From positions 23,283-87,282 of the forward strand of contig JAGCSR010000035.1 in NCBI GenBank assembly GCA_017964005.1: DNA of 64,000 nt. Reading direction: 5' to 3'. A program made the position numbers and the translations under genes. Below, piece by piece: positions 41,697-51,564 of the stretch. Numbering within the stretch: position 1 is the first letter of the stretch; every line of letters starts with the position of its first letter. Source of the DNA: Clostridiales bacterium (lineage in GTDB: Bacteria > Bacillota > Clostridia > Saccharofermentanales > Saccharofermentanaceae). Under the pieces are notes generated by a model that was not told where the DNA came from, did not search any database, and saw nothing but the letters and a program-made list of their open reading frames with translations.

Positions 41697-43556
41697 TCAG
41701 TCCCCGTAGTAGGTCAGATCATCGAAAGCGCTGTCTTCGGCATGGCTTACGGTGAATATGAGCATGGGACTCCTTCCGGTCTTGGAACTTATAAAGCTCT
41801 TGAGGTGTTCACGGAATGACCTCTTCTCGACGGCCGCGTCGATATAAGTCGAATCCCTAAGGAGATTGATGCACTTTTGGGATATGGCATTATTCAGCGC
41901 GATCTTGTCTTCATCGTAATTGAATCCGATGGAATTTACGGCCGGAGGGCAGAGGAGGTCTCCGGTGTTATCATCGACCGTAAAGGCCACGGCAACACAT
42001 CCGTCCTGAGCAAGATGCATCCTGTCGGATAATACACGGTCGTTAACATGACCTGTGGACATTCCGTCGATCAATACCGGATCTGCGATAACGGAATCTT
42101 CTATCCTGCCGCCTTTTGAGGACAGGGACAGCACATCGCCGTTGGACAGCACGAAGATGTTCTCCGGGGGCATGCCGAGGTTCTCGGCCAGCTTCCTGTG
42201 AAGGTGGAGCATCCTGTATTCACCGTGGATCGGTATAAAGAACTTGGGCTTGATAAGAGTGTGCAGCATCATGAGCTCGTTCTTATAGGCGTGTCCCGAT
42301 ACATGGACATCAGCCAGTGACGCATAGATGACGTTGGCACCTTTCTTGTAGAGTTCGTTTATGACCCTGTATATGGGCTTCTCGTTGCCCGGGATCGGGT
42401 CTGCGGAGATGATTACCGTATCTCCCTCGGAAATGTCTATTGCCTTGTGGGAATCGAAAGCCATCCTCGACAGGGCGCTCATGGGTTCCGCCTGGGAACC
42501 CGTAGTCATTATTACCAGTTCGTTATCCCTGTAGTTATCGATGCTTCCGATATCTATCAGGGTGTTGGGACGCATGTCGATATAACCCAGGGAATTTGCG
42601 ATCTTGAAGACCTGCTCCATGCTCCTTCCGGACAGACATACTTTCCTTCCGTATTTTTCGGCTGCGGTAAAGATCTGCTGCATCCTGTGCACATGGCTCG
42701 AAAATGTAGCGACTATTATCCTGCCCGTTGCCTCGCGGAACAGGTTCTCGAAAGATTTACCTACTGTCTTCTCGGAGTGGGAGAAACCTTCTATCTCCAC
42801 GTTGGTGGATTCGCACATGAACAGCAGGACACCGTTCTTGCCGAGTTCGCCGAATCTTTGCAGGTCGATGGTCTTGCCGTTGATAGGGGTGAAGTCAATC
42901 TTGAAGTCTCCGGAATGAACGATCATTCCGACGGGGGTGTCTATTGCTATGGCATAGGAATCCGCGATACTGTGGTTTACTCTTATGAATTCACATGTGA
43001 AGGCGCCGAGCCTGACCTTGTCCCCGTTCTTCAGGACGGTCATGTCGATGTTGTTCTGCTTTACCCCTTTGTCCTGGAGCTTATGCTTGATCAGTTCTAT
43101 CGTGAGCCTTCCGCCGAATACGGGGCAGTTGAACTCCGACAGGAAGTAGGGGAGGGCGCCGATATGGTCTTCGTGACCGTGGGTTATCAATATGCCGCGA
43201 AGCTTTGAGAGGTTCTGTCTGACATATGTATAATCCTGGATGACGCAGTCGATGCCGGGCATGTTCTCTTCGGGGAATGCCAGACCGCAGTCGACGATGA
43301 TCATGTCATCTTTGTATTCGAAGGCGGTCATGTTCTTTCCGATCTCGCAAAGGCCGCCTAACGGGATTATCTTTACCGTATCCTTCTGCTTGGACTTGGA
43401 CTGTCCTTTGCCTGAAGAACTTTTCTTGCTGCCCGGTTTATCGGATGACTTCTTGGAAGGGGCGGACTTTTTCTTGTTCGATTTGTCCGACAGTTTCTTT
43501 AATGCCTTATTCTGTTTTGCCTTCTGAGAGTTATCTTCTTTTTTCCTGTTGCTCAT
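41697..43556 (-). CDS. rnj: Ribonuclease J
   Basis: 619 residues. A Lys/Ser-rich, disordered N-terminal extension (about 1-60) precedes the metallo-beta-lactamase core with THGHEDHIGALP, VNHSIADSYA and HSGDFKIDFTP, the beta-CASP part with TGSQAEPMSALSRMA, and HVSGHAYKNEL. The C-terminal domain is for dimerisation. Dual endo/5'-exonuclease that replaces RNase E in Firmicutes. Last gene of a minus-strand operon; its start overlaps the stop of the SH3-3D gene. Confidence 0.96.
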   Translation of the reverse strand: MSNRKKEDNSQKAKQNKALKKLSDKSNKKKSAPSKKSSDKPGSKKSSSGKGQSKSKQKDTVKIIPLGGLCEIGKNMTAFEYKDDMIIVDCGLAFPEENMPGIDCVIQDYTYVRQNLSKLRGILITHGHEDHIGALPYFLSEFNCPVFGGRLTIELIKHKLQDKGVKQNNIDMTVLKNGDKVRLGAFTCEFIRVNHSIADSYAIAIDTPVGMIVHSGDFKIDFTPINGKTIDLQRFGELGKNGVLLFMCESTNVEIEGFSHSEKTVGKSFENLFREATGRIIVATFSSHVHRMQQIFTAAEKYGRKVCLSGRSMEQVFKIANSLGYIDMRPNTLIDIGSIDNYRDNELVIMTTGSQAEPMSALSRMAFDSHKAIDISEGDTVIISADPIPGNEKPIYRVINELYKKGANVIYASLADVHVSGHAYKNELMMLHTLIKPKFFIPIHGEYRMLHLHRKLAENLGMPPENIFVLSNGDVLSLSSKGGRIEDSVIADPVLIDGMSTGHVNDRVLSDRMHLAQDGCVAVAFTVDDNTGDLLCPPAVNSIGFNYDEDKIALNNAISQKCINLLRDSTYIDAAVEKRSFREHLKSFISSKTGRSPMLIFTVSHAEDSAFDDLTYYGD

Positions 43557-44650
43557 TTAACTATATATACCTCTACTGATGTGGTGTCCCAGGCCGACTC
43601 ATCATCCACATATATGTCGATCATCTTGCCGCGGACCCCGGAGCCTTTGTCTTCAACAGTGTAATAACCGTCACCGCCCAGAGGGTCGTTCTTGATGTAG
43701 ATGACCGTGCCGGCGGGAAGAACGGACCAGTCTGCCGCAATGGTCCTTCCCTGTTTGCACTTGGTGCCTGTTGCGGTGGTAGTGCTGTAAGATCCGTCCG
43801 GCAGGGGCTGAGGACCGTAGAATGTACACTTGAATGTTCCGAGGCTTACCATGTCCTTGCCGTCGATATTAGCTTTCTTCGTCGTGGCGGCTGTTGTGCT
43901 CTTGGTGGTCGTGGCCTTGGTGGCTTTGGTCGTTGTTGTAGTCGTTGTTGCTTTTGTTGTAGTCGTCGTTGTAGTGGTGACCTTGGGCTTTTCCTTGGTG
44001 GTCAGGGACTGAAGGACATAATTGCCGTTGATCGTCTTATACCAGCCGTTCTCCGTCTTGGCGATGACATCGATGGCATCGCCTTCATTGAGCTGCTTGA
44101 CCATGTCATATTCCTTGCCCGGACCGGACCTGACATTGATAACGCCCTTTGCATAGACTACGGTGTAGTATTCCACCAGCGTGCTCTTGGTCGTGGTCGC
44201 TTTGGTGGTGGCTTTTGTCGTTGTAGCCTTTGTGGTGGTCGTGTCTTCTGCGGCCTTGGTCGTCGTTGTCGCGGCGGTCGTTGTGGTAGTCTCTTCTTCC
44301 GAAGAGGCTGTCGGATCCTGCGAGGTCTCATCCGAACCTGTTACATCCACAGATTCGGACAGTGAGGATGTGGATTCCGTCACGGATGTCGTCTCGGTCT
44401 GAGTCTCCGAAGATGATTCCGTAAGGTTTTCTTGTTCGAGTTCTTCGGATGTCGTGGTCTCGTCCAGGATCTGTTCGACTTTCTCTTCCTGGACTGACAG
44501 GTCCTTTTGGGCCTTGTAGTTCATCATGGAGACTATGCCGGCAGATGACAGCACGCAGAGCAGGACGATGCCCGTAACTACCGCTGACGATATCATCTTG
44601 TCTTTTGTGATCTTATTTGGATCTGACAGTCCTATGAATTTCATGTTCAC
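43553..44650 (-). CDS. Membrane-anchored SH3b and 3D-domain cell wall protein
   Basis: 365 residues. A cytoplasmic N-terminus, one membrane helix (about 22-45), a Glu/Ser/Thr-rich region, poly-Thr linkers (about 118-158 and 225-265), a bacterial SH3 domain between them (about 160-222, VINVRSGPGKEYDMVKQL) and a C-terminal 3D domain (about 270-365). The 3D catalytic aspartates are visible in VEDKGSGVRGKMIDIYVDD. Resembles Sps/MltA-like lytic transglycosylases acting on the wall. The Thr linkers resemble those of the M23 hydrolase near 13.4 kb. Between pyk and rnj in one operon. Confidence 0.85.
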   Translation of the reverse strand: MNMKFIGLSDPNKITKDKMISSAVVTGIVLLCVLSSAGIVSMMNYKAQKDLSVQEEKVEQILDETTTSEELEQENLTESSSETQTETTSVTESTSSLSESVDVTGSDETSQDPTASSEEETTTTTAATTTTKAAEDTTTTKATTTKATTKATTTKSTLVEYYTVVYAKGVINVRSGPGKEYDMVKQLNEGDAIDVIAKTENGWYKTINGNYVLQSLTTKEKPKVTTTTTTTTKATTTTTTTKATKATTTKSTTAATTKKANIDGKDMVSLGTFKCTFYGPQPLPDGSYSTTTATGTKCKQGRTIAADWSVLPAGTVIYIKNDPLGGDGYYTVEDKGSGVRGKMIDIYVDDESAWDTTSVEVYIVK

Positions 44651-44663
44651 ACTTTCCTGTTTG

Positions 44664-46424
44664 TCAGTTTATGGAACCTTTGACGGGATCTACCGTGACG
44701 GTCCTGCCGTCTTCTATCAGGGCGGAAGCGCCGCTGCAGGACAGGATCGTGGGGATCTCCAGAGCCATGGCAACGGTGGCGGTATGGCAGGAAGGGTCAT
44801 CATCTTCAGTGATTATGACCTTGGCCTGTCTCATGAGTCCCATCATTGCATTGTTGGTGTAAGGTGCCACAAGGATCATATCCTCGGGTGCCGTAACCTG
44901 ACCCGGCTGATAAGTCGAAGGGTCCTTGATGTTGACGACAGTACCCGTGATAAGGCTGCCTGTCGCGTTTGTGTTGAGCCCCTTGCCCTGGGCAAGAGGG
45001 GTTCCGATGGATTGTACTTTTATGGTGTTGGTGGTGCCGGAGATCCCGATAGGAGTACCGCCGGTCATAACGACGAGATCTCCGTCGGACAGGAGTCCGG
45101 AATTGGAAGCGCATGCGATACCCGAGTCGAAGAGGTCATCGGTATTCTTGGCCTCGGCTACCAGGAAAGGCATAACGCCCCAGCTTAAGTTGAGCTGTCT
45201 TTGAACTCTGGGAGATACTGTGGTGGAGATGATCGGGCATGCCGGCCTGAATCTGGACAGGAGCCTTGCGGTCTTTCCGCCGTGGGACAGGGATACTATG
45301 GCTTTGGCCTTGATATCCATGGCGGTGGTACAGGACGCGTGGCTGATGGCATTGCCGATGGTGGCAACCATGGGGATCTTGGTCTTCTCGTATCTTCCCC
45401 AGTAATTGATGGATTCTTCCGTCTTGATGGCGATATTGGCCATCATGGTCAGCGCTTCGATAGGGTATTTGCCCGCGGCGGTCTCTCCGGAGAGCATAAC
45501 CGCTGAGGTTCCGTCGTAGATAGCGTTGGCTACATCCGATACCTCTGCTCTCGTGGGGCGGGGGTTGCGGATCATGGAGTCGAGCATCTGGGTCGCGGTG
45601 ATGGAGATCTTACCGGACTGATGGCACTTCTGAATGGATTCCTTCTGGATGGCGGGAACTTCCGCGGCAGGGATCTCAACTCCCAGATCGCCTCTTGCGA
45701 CCATGAGGCCGTCGGAGACCTTTAAGATCTCGTCGAAGTTGTCGATGCCTTCCTTATTCTCTATCTTGGATATGATATTGATCCCGTGGTCGCCCGCGTG
45801 ATCCAATACCTGTCTTATCTCCTGAACATCTCTTGCCCTTCTTACAAAGGATGCCGCGATGAAGTCGAATTCGTTCTCCACAGCGAAAAGAAGGTCAGAC
45901 TTGTCCTTGTCCGTCAATGCGGGAAGGCGGATCTTGGTGTTGGGTACATTGATGCTCTTGCGGTTGGATATCTCTCCGCCGTTTACGACTTCGCAGATAA
46001 CGTCTCCGTTGCAGATGTTCTTGACAGTAAGCTCAATGAGACCGTCATCGAGCAGGATCTTGGATCCCACCGATACGTCTTCTGCCAGCTGCTTATATGT
46101 GCAGGAGAACTTAGCTGAGGTTCCCTCAATATCCTCTTGGCAGATGGTGACTTCAGAACCTTCCGCAAGATATGTCTTGCCGTCGGCAAATGTGCCCGTT
46201 CTGATCTCTGGTCCTTTGGTATCCAGGAGAAGGGCAACGGGAAGACCCAGTTCCTCTCTGATCCTCTTGACTCTCTCGATCCTGACGGACTGTTCCTCAT
46301 GGGTCCCGTGGGACATATTTATCCTCGCGACGTTCATGCCGTTCTGCATGAGCTTACGTATCATCTCATCGCTGTCAACGGCAGGTCCTAACGTGCAGAT
46401 TATCTTTGTTTTTCGAAAAGTCAT
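44664..46424 (-). CDS. pyk: Pyruvate kinase with C-terminal PEP-utilizer domain
   Basis: 586 residues, about 110 longer than the classical enzyme. Starts MTFRKTKIICTLGPAVDS; the active-site regions NMSHGTHEEQ, ISKIENKEGI and MVARGDLGVEIP are present. The extra C-terminal domain resembles the phosphohistidine domain of PEP-utilizing enzymes (CHTATVAMALEIPTILSCSG), a Bacillus-type arrangement. Converts PEP and ADP to pyruvate and ATP. A minus-strand TATAAT lies about 30 bp upstream. First gene of the operon with the SH3-3D protein and RNase J. Confidence 0.96.
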   Translation of the reverse strand: MTFRKTKIICTLGPAVDSDEMIRKLMQNGMNVARINMSHGTHEEQSVRIERVKRIREELGLPVALLLDTKGPEIRTGTFADGKTYLAEGSEVTICQEDIEGTSAKFSCTYKQLAEDVSVGSKILLDDGLIELTVKNICNGDVICEVVNGGEISNRKSINVPNTKIRLPALTDKDKSDLLFAVENEFDFIAASFVRRARDVQEIRQVLDHAGDHGINIISKIENKEGIDNFDEILKVSDGLMVARGDLGVEIPAAEVPAIQKESIQKCHQSGKISITATQMLDSMIRNPRPTRAEVSDVANAIYDGTSAVMLSGETAAGKYPIEALTMMANIAIKTEESINYWGRYEKTKIPMVATIGNAISHASCTTAMDIKAKAIVSLSHGGKTARLLSRFRPACPIISTTVSPRVQRQLNLSWGVMPFLVAEAKNTDDLFDSGIACASNSGLLSDGDLVVMTGGTPIGISGTTNTIKVQSIGTPLAQGKGLNTNATGSLITGTVVNIKDPSTYQPGQVTAPEDMILVAPYTNNAMMGLMRQAKVIITEDDDPSCHTATVAMALEIPTILSCSGASALIEDGRTVTVDPVKGSIN

Positions 46425-46612
46425 ACAAAATTCCCTTTCATATTTTGTACATTTTATTATATCACGGCCGGAATAGAGCCTTCTTTTTATTATTTGTTAA
46501 ATGATTGTCACACCTATGACAAGCAAGTCATATTGTACGATACTATAATCTATCTACGTTCTCGCGTTTTCGGTAAATTTGAATAATATGTTCAGAAGGG
46601 GGGTTATGCACA
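46425..46612. other. Divergent intergenic region between pyk and the small membrane gene
   Basis: Carries TATAAT on the minus strand for pyk (near 46455-46460) and TATAAT on the plus strand at 46544-46549 for the right-hand genes; neither has a strong -35. Inverted repeats TTGTCA..TGACAA and ATGAC..GTCAT at about 46505-46530 could be operator sites. Confidence 0.4.
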
Positions 46613-46774
46613 ATGTCACTCGGAAGTATCTTCGACCGCAGGCCTAAGAAAAAGTACGGCATGTCAGACAAAGAGTACGAGAACAGGCATACCGGGCTGT
46701 ATATCATCTGTGCGCTCGTAATCCTCTTCTGCGGGATATTGGATGTTATCTTCCTGATAGGCATCCTCTCGTAA
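46613..46774 (+). CDS. Small membrane protein (53 aa), unknown function
   Basis: A short frame read directly: MSLGSIFDRRPKKKYG starts a basic, soluble N-terminus of about 28 residues, followed by a single hydrophobic helix (LYIICALVILFCGIL and on) that ends at the C-terminus. A purine-rich AGAAGGGGGG lies about 10 bases before the ATG, and TATAAT at 46544 could drive it. It stands 64 bp before proS. No family recognised. Confidence 0.6.
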   Translation: MSLGSIFDRRPKKKYGMSDKEYENRHTGLYIICALVILFCGILDVIFLIGILS

Positions 46775-46838
46775 TTGAAAAAAGTACGGCTTTCCATTAT
46801 ACTTTCTTAGATTATTAATATTTTGAGAGGGAAAGCCA

Positions 46839-48530
46839 ATGAGAGTTTCCAACCTGTTTTTGTCTACACAGCGTGAGATCCCGGCAGATGCCGAGATACC
46901 TTCGCATCAGTTAATGTTAAGAGCCGGCCTCATCCGTAAAGAGGCTTCCGGCATATATTCGTTCATGCCCTTAGGATACAGGGTATACCGCAAAGTCGAG
47001 AATATCATCAGAGAAGAGATGGACAATGCGGGTGCCCAGGAGCTCATCATGCCGGCTCTCCTTCCCGCAGAAGCTTACAAGGCTTCAGGCAGATGGGACA
47101 GGTTCGGCCCCGAGATGTTCAGGCTCCACGACAGAGGCGGAAGGGATTTCTGCTTAGGCCCTACTCACGAGGAATCTTTCACGGAAGCTGTCAGGGACAA
47201 TATCCGCTCCTATAAGCAGCTTCCCGTTACCCTTTATCAGATCCAGCACAAGTACCGCGACGAGAAGAGGCCGAGGTTTGGTGTCATGAGATCCCGCGAA
47301 TTCGTTATGAAGGATGCATATTCTTTTGACTGTGACGAGGAAGGTCTCGATAAGTCCTACATCACCATGTACGATGCATACAGGAAGATCTTCGACCGCA
47401 TGGGTCTGGATTACACCGTTGTTGATGCCGATTCCGGCGCCATGGGCGGTTCCGGTTCCCAGGAGTTCATGGTCAAGAGTGATGTCGGCGAAGACGGCAT
47501 CTGCTACTGCAGCAAGTGCGGTTACGCAGCCAACGAGGAGAAGGCGGCAACATGTGCACCCGCTCCTTCCGAAGCCGAGATGCTCGCCATCGAGAAGATC
47601 CTGACTCCCGATGCCAAGACCATTGAAGAACTGGTATCTTTCCTCGGCACCACTCCCGACAACTTCGTAAAGACTATCCTTTACTCTGCCGACGGCAATA
47701 TCGTAGCCGTCATGGTAAGAGGCGACCGCGATATCAACGAGACAAAGCTGGTAAATCTTCTCGGTGCAAACGAGCTCGAGCTTGCGGCATTCGAGGATGT
47801 TGAGGCCGTAACAGGCGCCAAGGTGGGATTCGCAGGCCCCGTGGATCTTAAGAAGAAGATACAGGTCATCTGCGATATCGAAGTCGCTTCCATGAGAAAC
47901 TTCATCGTCGGCGCTAACGAGACAGACTATCACTTCAAGAATGTAAATATCGGACGTGACTTTACTCCCGATACCGTAGCGGATATCAGGAATGCCGTTG
48001 AAGGAGACCTGTGCCCCAAGTGCAAAGAGGGCACGATGTCCATGGCAAGAGGTATCGAGGTAGGTCATATCTTCAAGCTCGGAACCAAGTATTCCAAGGC
48101 TTTGGGATGCATCTATCTTGATAAGGAAGGCAAAGAGAACAACATGATCATGGGATGCTACGGCATCGGCGTATCCCGTACCATGGCAGCTGTTATCGAG
48201 CAGCATCACGATGACGACGGCATCATCTGGCCGGAGGGCATCGCGCCTTATCAGGTCATCATCATTCCCACCAAGACCAATGACGAGACCATCATGAACC
48301 TGGCAGAAGATATCTATAGCAAGATGACCGAAGCCGGAGTAGAAGTCCTGATCGACGACCGCAACGAGCGTCCCGGCGTCAAGTTCAAGGATGCGGACCT
48401 CATCGGTATCCCCATGAGGATAACTGTCGGAAGAGCCGCAGGCGAAGGAAAGGTCGAAGTCAAGTTCAGGAATTCTTCCGATGTCAATGAAGTGGAGGCA
48501 CAAGAGGCTCTCCGCATGGCAGGGATCTGA
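46839..48530 (+). CDS. proS: Prolyl-tRNA synthetase
   Basis: 563 residues, the bacterial long form. Class II motifs are visible: motif 1 [18 protein letters not shown], motif 2 [25 protein letters not shown], and motif 3 [14 protein letters not shown]. The editing (INS) domain is present at about residues 225-380. The ribosome site AGAGGG is preceded by an A/T-rich 60-bp gap; no T-box leader is seen. Confidence 0.97.
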   Translation: MRVSNLFLSTQREIPADAEIPSHQLMLRAGLIRKEASGIYSFMPLGYRVYRKVENIIREEMDNAGAQELIMPALLPAEAYKASGRWDRFGPEMFRLHDRGGRDFCLGPTHEESFTEAVRDNIRSYKQLPVTLYQIQHKYRDEKRPRFGVMRSREFVMKDAYSFDCDEEGLDKSYITMYDAYRKIFDRMGLDYTVVDADSGAMGGSGSQEFMVKSDVGEDGICYCSKCGYAANEEKAATCAPAPSEAEMLAIEKILTPDAKTIEELVSFLGTTPDNFVKTILYSADGNIVAVMVRGDRDINETKLVNLLGANELELAAFEDVEAVTGAKVGFAGPVDLKKKIQVICDIEVASMRNFIVGANETDYHFKNVNIGRDFTPDTVADIRNAVEGDLCPKCKEGTMSMARGIEVGHIFKLGTKYSKALGCIYLDKEGKENNMIMGCYGIGVSRTMAAVIEQHHDDDGIIWPEGIAPYQVIIIPTKTNDETIMNLAEDIYSKMTEAGVEVLIDDRNERPGVKFKDADLIGIPMRITVGRAAGEGKVEVKFRNSSDVNEVEAQEALRMAGI

Positions 48531-48532
48531 CA

Positions 48533-50050
48533 ATGATCTTGAAGATCTTATCGGGGATCATGACGATGATCATATTGCTTGCGGCGGCAGGACAGGCCGC
48601 GCTGGCACCCCGTACGGATCTTGTGTCTGATGCCGCGCCCAAACTGGAGTCGGCTGATTTTTCGGAGATCGATTACATGGCTTACGACGGCAGCCACATA
48701 AAGGTCAGCGTCGAAGGCCCCGATTTCTGCGTTGATTCCGAGAATGTGTCGGATTTTACTTTGCAGCTGTTCAGTCCCCAGTATCAGCAGTCCAAAGCGT
48801 CAAAGACTTATCACGACAAGTCTTTTGCCTGTGACTTCACGTCTAAGATGAAGAAGAATGTCCTTTACGGGATCATGCTCAATTACGTTATGGATGATAT
48901 CGTGTTCTCGCTTCACAGCAATTTCGTATTCCTGGACAAGAGCGGTGATATCCATTTCTATAAGACACCGTGCTACAGGTTTAATCTGGACAGGATAAGC
49001 GAGCTTTCAACCGATAAGGATTCGATGTCTGAATATCTCGTCTCACAAAACGATGTGGAATGCGACAACATCTGCATGATCTCCTATTCGAACCAGATAT
49101 GCGAAGGCCTGACTGATGACAGGCAGAAGGTGTTTGCCATCTATGCCTACGTAACCCAGAGGATGGCATATGACAGCGTCCAGGTGAACGACAACCGGGC
49201 ATATCAGGATGATGCCCTTCTCGTAATGAGACGCGGGATCGCAGTCTGCGAGGGATTTGCCAATGCGTTCACCGCTCTTTGCAGGGCCCAGGGGATCCCC
49301 GCCACGGTCGAATACGGTCTGGGACTGTCTTCCTATAAAGACATGATGGAGTCTGATCTGGAGAACGATGAGATCCCGGATCATGCGTGGGCTGCGGTAT
49401 TCCTGGACGGACAGTGGCTCTATGTTGACCCGACATTTGATATCGTTAACTATTACGAAGGATACGGGATCCAGTCCACCGGCTCCCGCAACTCCACATA
49501 TTTTTCTTATTTCCTCTCACCCCTGGAAGCGTTCTCTTTCGAACACAAGATCTGTGATGCCGATACGGTTCACGGATATGAGAGGTCCGGTTACTGCGGA
49601 GATAATGCAACTTATACCGTATCCCGCGACGGCACCCTTACCATCAAAGGTTCAGGCGAGATAAGAATGCCCTACGGCGTGAATGACTATTCGAAGATCG
49701 TTTTCGATCCGGATTCGAATATCACTTCCATAGGCAAGAACTGTTTCCAGGACTGTGACCTTCTTACGTCCGTGATACTTCCGGATACTGTTAAGAGCAT
49801 AGAAGACGGGGCATTCTCCACCTGTGAGGATCTCGAATATGTATATATTCCCGACAGTGTGACATATATCGGAAACAGCGCGTTCTATACATGCGATGAA
49901 CTTGCTTACGTAAGGGTTCCCGATAATATCGAACATATAGGCAAGGATGCTTTCGACCGCTGCCCCAGGCTCATATTGAGCGTACCTTCCCATATGAAGA
50001 AGGTCGCGAAAGGTTACAGCGTAGATCCATACTATGTGGATGTAAGGTAA
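48533..50050 (+). CDS. Secreted transglutaminase-like protein with BspA-type leucine-rich repeats
   Basis: 505 residues. A signal peptide (1-25) is followed by a beta-rich region and a transglutaminase-like domain with Cys in RRGIAVCEGFANAFTALCRA, His in DHAWAAVFLDGQWLYVDPTFD and the following Asp, so the triad is intact. After residue 345 come LRR_5 repeats (ITSIGKNCFQDCDLLTSVIL; YIPDSVTYIGNSAFYTC). Starts 2 bp after proS. Probably an extracytoplasmic protease-like or crosslinking enzyme; its substrate is unknown. Confidence 0.85.
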   Translation: MILKILSGIMTMIILLAAAGQAALAPRTDLVSDAAPKLESADFSEIDYMAYDGSHIKVSVEGPDFCVDSENVSDFTLQLFSPQYQQSKASKTYHDKSFACDFTSKMKKNVLYGIMLNYVMDDIVFSLHSNFVFLDKSGDIHFYKTPCYRFNLDRISELSTDKDSMSEYLVSQNDVECDNICMISYSNQICEGLTDDRQKVFAIYAYVTQRMAYDSVQVNDNRAYQDDALLVMRRGIAVCEGFANAFTALCRAQGIPATVEYGLGLSSYKDMMESDLENDEIPDHAWAAVFLDGQWLYVDPTFDIVNYYEGYGIQSTGSRNSTYFSYFLSPLEAFSFEHKICDADTVHGYERSGYCGDNATYTVSRDGTLTIKGSGEIRMPYGVNDYSKIVFDPDSNITSIGKNCFQDCDLLTSVILPDTVKSIEDGAFSTCEDLEYVYIPDSVTYIGNSAFYTCDELAYVRVPDNIEHIGKDAFDRCPRLILSVPSHMKKVAKGYSVDPYYVDVR

Positions 50051-50066
50051 GATACGGAGCGGTAAG

Positions 50067-50996
50067 ATGTCCGAGACTTTGTATGAGATCAGCGCCTACG
50101 CTAAGATAAACCTGTTCCTTAAGATCCTGGGGAAGCTTCCCAACGGCTACCATCAGCTCTATACGATCATGCAGGAAGTGGATCTTGCAGATGAGATAAC
50201 CGTTGCCGTAGACGAGGAGGCAGAAGATACCATTACCGTACAAGATCCCGAAGGGAAGATCCTTTCCGAAGATAATCTCTGCCATATAGCGGCAAGGAAA
50301 TTCTTAGGATACATGGGCAGGAAATACGAAGGAACGGTATTTCCCAAGATCACGATAACTCTCGAAAAGAATATCCCGGCCCAATCGGGAATGGGAGGCG
50401 GTTCGTCTGATGCCGCGGCAGTCCTCCTGGTGCTCCAGGAACACTTCGGCAAGCCCTTTACCGATGAGGAACTGAATGGACTGGCAGTGAGTATTGGGGC
50501 GGATGTTCCCTTCTTCCTGTATGGCGGGACATGTCTTTGCGAGAATGTGGGTGAGGAGATCACGGTACTAAGATCCCTTGCCGGAGGCAATATCGTTCTG
50601 GTAAAACCTTCTGAAGGAGTATCTACCGCCGAATGCTTTAAGATGGCGGACCGGTCTGTTGCCGGAGAAGATCAGATCGCACCCTTCAGGGACATTACCG
50701 AGAGGCTGAGATCCGGCTCCGAAGAATGCGGTCTTCCGGAATTTGTTGAATTCTTGGGGAACTGTCAGGACTCTTCCAATGACCTTCAGGGTCCTGCGGA
50801 AGAAATGGTCCCGGAGATATCGGCTCTTCTTTCCGAGCTTACGGCTAACGGGGCAAGGGTTGCAAGGATGACAGGTTCGGGGAGCGCGGTGTTCGGGATC
50901 TTTGATGATGAGGAGGATCAAGCTTCGGCATACGACAATATCCGAAGAGCGCATGAGAAAGACGGCACGGAAGTGTATCGTCTTAAGACTATTTGA
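50067..50996 (+). CDS. ispE: 4-diphosphocytidyl-2-C-methyl-D-erythritol kinase
   Basis: 309 residues, GHMP kinase family. Starts SAYAKINLFLKILGKLPNGY; ATP loop IPAQSGMGGGSSDAAAVL; C-terminal ARMTGSGSAVFGIF. Phosphorylates CDP-methylerythritol in the MEP isoprenoid pathway. 16 bp after the transglutaminase gene. The gene after it has its own promoter. Confidence 0.95.
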   Translation: MSETLYEISAYAKINLFLKILGKLPNGYHQLYTIMQEVDLADEITVAVDEEAEDTITVQDPEGKILSEDNLCHIAARKFLGYMGRKYEGTVFPKITITLEKNIPAQSGMGGGSSDAAAVLLVLQEHFGKPFTDEELNGLAVSIGADVPFFLYGGTCLCENVGEEITVLRSLAGGNIVLVKPSEGVSTAECFKMADRSVAGEDQIAPFRDITERLRSGSEECGLPEFVEFLGNCQDSSNDLQGPAEEMVPEISALLSELTANGARVARMTGSGSAVFGIFDDEEDQASAYDNIRRAHEKDGTEVYRLKTI

Positions 50997-51021
50997 CAAA
51001 CAGCTTTAGAATCTTTATATT
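50993..51021 (+). promoter_or_regulatory. Promoter of the first zinc-ribbon/DUF4190 gene
   Basis: TTGACA (50993-50998) overlaps the ispE stop; 17-bp spacer; TATATT (51016-51021). The ribosome site AAGGAGA lies at about 51040. Confidence 0.8.
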
Positions 51022-51051
51022 TAGGGCGAGTTGACAGAATAAGGAGACAGG

Positions 51052-51534
51052 ATGATGAGTGACATGATTTGGGATTGTGAGTGCGGACAGAAAGCCAATT
51101 CCGGCAAGTTCTGCATTAATTGCGGCAAGAAGAAACCCGAAGAAGATAATGTGGTACCTGTGGAGGCGGTTGTTGCCGAACCCCTGCCGGTCCGGCCCGT
51201 GGAAGCTCCGGCATATGTTCCGGCCCCGGCCCCTGTTCCCCAGTATCAGCAGCCTTACGGTTACGCTGCGGCTCCTCAGAATACCGGATATGTCAATGCG
51301 TCCGTTCCGCCTGTCCAGCAGAAAACATCTTCTGCGTCACTTATATTGGGAATCTTCTCTCTTATCTGCATATGCATCCAGCCGTTGGGTGCCCTTCTGG
51401 CTGTCATCGGACTGATCACCAGCCGCAAGGGCGGTACTGGCGGAAAGGTCACATGCATATTAGGCCTCATCTTCGGTCTTTTATTCCTGGTAATAGACCT
51501 TTTCGTCGCATATATGATAATGACTGCCAAGTAA
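51052..51534 (+). CDS. Zinc-ribbon, Pro-rich, two-helix membrane protein (DUF4190-like), copy 1
   Basis: 160 residues. An N-terminal zinc ribbon (CECGQ..FCINCGKKKPEE), a Pro/Ala/Tyr-rich linker (about 40-85), then two hydrophobic segments (about 92-117 and 130-155) of the DUF4190 type. ATG 51055 is an alternative start. Related in layout to the genes at 51565 and 58923. Function unknown; similar proteins are often membrane proteins of unknown role. Confidence 0.75.
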   Translation: MMSDMIWDCECGQKANSGKFCINCGKKKPEEDNVVPVEAVVAEPLPVRPVEAPAYVPAPAPVPQYQQPYGYAAAPQNTGYVNASVPPVQQKTSSASLILGIFSLICICIQPLGALLAVIGLITSRKGGTGGKVTCILGLIFGLLFLVIDLFVAYMIMTAK

Positions 51535-51564
51535 ACGATATCAATTCTTTCGGGAGATAAGAAC

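Noticed and set aside
47154..48533. 459-codon minus-strand frame inside proS
   Set aside because: Shadow frame caused by codon bias on the opposite strand; the sense gene is certain.
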